Assembly (NCBI RefSeq): GCF_900101885.1
Contig: NZ_FNAN01000015.1
Location: forward strand, 124,001-188,000
DNA from: Dyadobacter soli
GTDB lineage: Bacteria; Bacteroidota; Bacteroidia; Cytophagales; Spirosomataceae
Length of the DNA: 64,000 bases
Reading direction: 5' to 3'
Shown here: piece by piece, positions 61,403 through 64,000 of the stretch
Layout of the letters: each line of letters opens with the position of its first letter
Position numbering within the stretch: the stretch's first letter is position 1
The notes under the pieces: generated by a model
What the model saw: the letters and a program-made list of their open reading frames with translations, nothing else
The model's database searches: none
What the model was told of the DNA's origin: nothing
Made by a program: the position numbers and the translations under genes

Positions 61403-62683
61403 TTACTTCGTACCAAATGCTCCGATGTAATCGGCAGGAGCTGGTGATTTGTAGGTTACGCCGTTGATCACTAGGCCGTCTGCGTAGAGGCGTGTGAAAC
61501 CGGTTTTGCCTTTACCCAGCGCTGGCGAGCCGGCTTGCAAATGGAAATCCCAGGCGGTGTTGAAAGTGGCGTTCTTGTTGTCGGTCGTCAACGGGTAGTT
61601 CACGAATTTAGGATCGTTTTCGCCCACTTTTGCGGAAATCAGGTCATTAGCACCTTTTAGGATCTCTTCCGAGGGCTGGAATTGCTTCACGCCTTCTTCG
61701 GTAGCACCATAGTACAGGGTATTGTTGATCAATGAACGGTCGTCTACCGATTTGGCCACATTCTCTTTCTTGATACCAAATCGGTCGTTGGCGAGCAAGT
61801 TGTTGTAGAGATCCACGCGCACGCCCTTTTCAAGCCAGATCGAACCGCCCTTGGTAGTAGGTCTTCTCCAACCTGCATTGATGATCGTGTTGTTATAACC
61901 AACAATGTAAGCCTGTGGCGAGCGGTCACCTGAGTTGGAAAGTTTCAATGCATTGGTATTAGGGCTGTAAACCACGTTGAATGCGACATCAGCCTGCACA
62001 CCCGACTTGATATTGATCGCATCACCACCCGATACGCCCGTAGTGTAGAACATATTGTTGGCAATAATCACTTTGCCACCTTCAATGTAAAAACCATCTT
62101 CATTGAAATTGCGGATAATGCTGTTCATTACTACCAGTTTACCATCTTTATAATTGGGATAATAAATCACGGGCACGTGTTCACCCGGGAGGGCTTTGTA
62201 CAACTGTGCTTTTACTGACGGCGACTCCTCGGTTGTTACCGCGCCGCCGTATTCCAGAATTGTGTTGTTCAATACAAATTCTTTTGACTCGATGCTGGCG
62301 ATGAGGCCACCCCAAAGGTTACCGAATTGGTTTCCAGGAGTCTTCCATGCATCAGGCACGGTGAATTTCACCGGCGCGGCGGCAGTGCCGAGGCTGTACA
62401 GGTTGCCTTGCACCACTATTTCCGGCTTGATCACCGAGTCGCTGAAAAGTACCGTTACGCCTTCCTCGATTGTGAGGGATTCACCTTCCGGGATTTGAAG
62501 GTGGCCGGTCACCTTGTAGGTATTGCCTTTGGTCCAGGTACCGGACACTTCACCGGATACCGATTCCTCGGTTGGCTCCGGATTTACCGGCGTAGGATCG
62601 TTTTTGTCGTCGCTGCAACCGGTGATCAGGAATGCGGCAAGCGCTGAAAGCATGAATAGCTGTTTCATTTTGGATTGGTTCAT
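61403..62683 (-). CDS. Right-handed beta-helix lipoprotein of the phytase operon
   Basis: 426 residues (or 421 from the ATG at 62668). The lipobox is FLITGC (Cys23), followed by a Pro/Glu-rich linker. The body is a parallel beta-helix: LTIEEGVTVLF, FVLNNTILEYGG, LVVMNSIIRNFNEDGFYIEG, KVIIANNMFYTTGV, AYIVGYNNTIINAGW and VDLYNNLLANDRFGI. No pectate-lyase catalytic set is seen, so a binding role is as likely as an enzymatic one. It starts 24 bases after the TonB receptor and precedes phytase, so it may present phytate or phosphorylated compounds at the surface. Confidence 0.8.
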   Translation of the reverse strand: MNQSKMKQLFMLSALAAFLITGCSDDKNDPTPVNPEPTEESVSGEVSGTWTKGNTYKVTGHLQIPEGESLTIEEGVTVLFSDSVIKPEIVVQGNLYSLGTAAAPVKFTVPDAWKTPGNQFGNLWGGLIASIESKEFVLNNTILEYGGAVTTEESPSVKAQLYKALPGEHVPVIYYPNYKDGKLVVMNSIIRNFNEDGFYIEGGKVIIANNMFYTTGVSGGDAINIKSGVQADVAFNVVYSPNTNALKLSNSGDRSPQAYIVGYNNTIINAGWRRPTTKGGSIWLEKGVRVDLYNNLLANDRFGIKKENVAKSVDDRSLINNTLYYGATEEGVKQFQPSEEILKGANDLISAKVGENDPKFVNYPLTTDNKNATFNTAWDFHLQAGSPALGKGKTGFTRLYADGLVINGVTYKSPAPADYIGAFGTK

Positions 62684-62707
62684 GAGATTAAAAATTTTGA
62701 TGACTGA

Positions 62708-64000
62708 TTAAAATTTGTATCGTACGCCGAGCAGGTAGGAGCGCTGGTAACGGTCGCGGCGGATGAGCGTCTTGCCCGGCACGTCCTGGTTCGGGATATT
62801 GGCATTGGAGGTATTGGTATTCTTGATGAAAACTTCCATCGGGGTGTCGAGGAGGTTGTTGGCTTTCAGGAACACGCCGAGGCTGTTGCGGAAGGTTTTT
62901 TCAATGGAAGCATCCATTTGGACAAACCCCTTTTGCCAGAGGTCGTTGTCGACGAACTGTGAAACTGTACTGATTCGCTCACCTGTATAGCCGCCCGCTA
63001 GCTGCGCGTCGATGCCGTTCTCCTGGTTTTTATAGAGTATCGAAAGATTAGCCACATGCGCCGATTGTCCGTAAAGTGGCCGCGTTTGCTGGACGTTGAT
63101 CGTTTCCAGATCCCCGCTCTCGTTGCGTATGCGCTTGGATTTGGGCGTGGTAATGCGGGAATGCGTGTAGGTGTAGTTGGCCTTGATGCCGAACTGCTTA
63201 ACATATTTGATGTAATCGACTTCCAGGCCGTAGTTCTTCGCATTCCCGAAATTGCCCGGTGAGTAGTAAATGTCCTGCCCGCGGACGGCGTCGCGTTGAA
63301 GCGTGTATTCGATCGGATCTTTGATGAGTTTGTAGAACGCACCCACCATAAACTGCTCCGAAGCGCGCGGGAAGAGCTCGTAGCGCAAATCGATGTTGTC
63401 GGCAATGGCGCGTTTCAGGTCGGGGTTACCGCGCTCCTGGTATTCTTCATTTACGATGCGGTAGGGAACGATTTCGAAGAAGCCGGGGCGGTTGATCGAA
63501 CGGAAGTATGAAGCGCGGAGGTTGATATGTTCCTCGGGTTTGTATTTGAAATGCAGGCTGGGCAAAATGTCGGTGTATTTCTGATTACCATCCGGCCGGT
63601 CTTCCCCGATCGGGAAAAGCATTGAATAACCCTGGTTGGTATGCTCGGCACGCACACCGCCGAGTATTTCCAGGTTCTTTGTTTCGGCTTTGAATTGAAT
63701 AAAACCGGCATTGATCTGTTCGGTAGCATCGTAGCTCAATGCACTGCCTACCGAGCCCCGTGGGTTCTGGATCGTCCAGCGGATCTGGGTGTAGTCGGTG
63801 AAATCCTTGCCATATTCTGCAAAAGGGTCGGCTGGACGGAGTTGGTAGTTGTTGTAGAAGTTGGAGCGCGATTTGTCGCGGAACAAGCCGCCCGCCGTCC
63901 ATTCCACCTGTGCCGAACCGATTGTAGAATTATAGATAACGTTGAGATAACCTGAGAAATCGCGGTCGGAGTTGTGCTCCCAACGCCGGGAAGCATCGCC
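62708..64000 (-). CDS. TonB-dependent outer-membrane receptor, C-terminal part
   Basis: The last 430 residues of a receptor whose start lies beyond the right window edge; the frame is open to base 64000. The fragment is all outer-membrane barrel: NLEILGGVRAEHTNQGYSM, LHFKYKPEEHINLRASYFRS, INRPGFFEIVPYRIVNEEY, GNPDLKRAIADNIDLRYELF and a final strand RSYLLGVRYKF ending in the Phe needed for barrel assembly. It resembles ordinary TonB receptors of the CirA/FhuA type more than SusC. Leading an operon with phytase, it probably imports phytate-derived inositol phosphates or chelated metal. Confidence 0.9.
   Translation of the reverse strand, partial: GDASRRWEHNSDRDFSGYLNVIYNSTIGSAQVEWTAGGLFRDKSRSNFYNNYQLRPADPFAEYGKDFTDYTQIRWTIQNPRGSVGSALSYDATEQINAGFIQFKAETKNLEILGGVRAEHTNQGYSMLFPIGEDRPDGNQKYTDILPSLHFKYKPEEHINLRASYFRSINRPGFFEIVPYRIVNEEYQERGNPDLKRAIADNIDLRYELFPRASEQFMVGAFYKLIKDPIEYTLQRDAVRGQDIYYSPGNFGNAKNYGLEVDYIKYVKQFGIKANYTYTHSRITTPKSKRIRNESGDLETINVQQTRPLYGQSAHVANLSILYKNQENGIDAQLAGGYTGERISTVSQFVDNDLWQKGFVQMDASIEKTFRNSLGVFLKANNLLDTPMEVFIKNTNTSNANIPNQDVPGKTLIRRDRYQRSYLLGVRYKF

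Noticed and set aside
1..64000. tRNA or rRNA genes
   Set aside because: No clover-leaf pattern or rRNA-like conserved stretch was noticed in any gap while reading both strands; short genes could still be missed by eye.

Overview
The window looks like chromosomal DNA of a Bacteroidota bacterium of the order Cytophagales. Dyadobacter or a close relative is my best guess from recall, not from a search. The signs are three SusC/SusD pairs, each next to a FecI-type ECF sigma factor and a FecR anti-sigma factor, type IX secretion sorting domains, TAnnTTTG-type promoters, A-rich leaders in place of strong Shine-Dalgarno sites, and many lipoproteins. No rRNA, tRNA, CRISPR array, complete insertion sequence or prophage was seen.

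Layout. 1-6.7 kb is housekeeping: the end of an aldo/keto reductase, a polysaccharide deacetylase, a cold-shock protein, a YheT-type hydrolase, a serine-biosynthesis pair (HAD-phosphatase/PGDH fusion plus aminotransferase) and an Rpn-type nuclease. 6.8-19.4 kb is glycan locus 1: sigma, FecR, SusC, SusD, DUF3823 lipoprotein, a giant ThuA/propeller/azurin fusion and a second ThuA protein. 19.45-19.8 kb is a gene-free repeat island. 19.8-26.2 kb is a sugar-processing block: Gfo/Idh/MocA oxidoreductase, tagatose-3-epimerase-like protein, secreted PHP-type protein, GH43 and GH5-like hydrolases. 26.2-26.9 kb is an AT-richer two-gene island (DUF6934 plus a 59-residue protein). 27-29.7 kb has a sulfatase and a T9SS-exported protein. 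29.8-40.5 kb is glycan locus 2: sigma, FecR, SusC, SusD and two related FAD oxidoreductases. 40.6-44.4 kb has an MFS transporter and a Tat-targeted small subunit with a GMC oxidoreductase. 44.6-51.4 kb is glycan locus 3. On the minus strand follow a 2715-residue beta-helix T9SS protein (59.6-51.5 kb) and an operon of TonB receptor, beta-helix lipoprotein and beta-propeller phytase (64.0-60.25 kb).

How it fits together. Each Sus locus should work as a trans-envelope sensor: the SusC STN domain touches FecR, which frees the sigma factor. GH43, GH5, sulfatase and deacetylase suggest a decorated plant-type hemicellulose or pectin side chain as food. The GMC/Tat pair, Gfo/Idh/MocA enzyme, ThuA proteins and epimerase suggest an oxidative, keto-sugar route beside hydrolysis; this is inference. 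The phytase operon would supply phosphate from phytate.

The most interesting signal is a pair of matching antisense RNA candidates in the fecR-susC gaps of loci 1 and 2. In each gap a hairpin followed by a T-run reads as an intrinsic terminator only on the minus strand. In both, two C-A mismatches on the plus strand become G-U pairs on the minus strand. The tips are nearly identical, and both hairpins begin about 130 bases before the susC start. They resemble the DonS cis-antisense RNAs described for Bacteroides fragilis polysaccharide loci. Locus 3 has no room for one.
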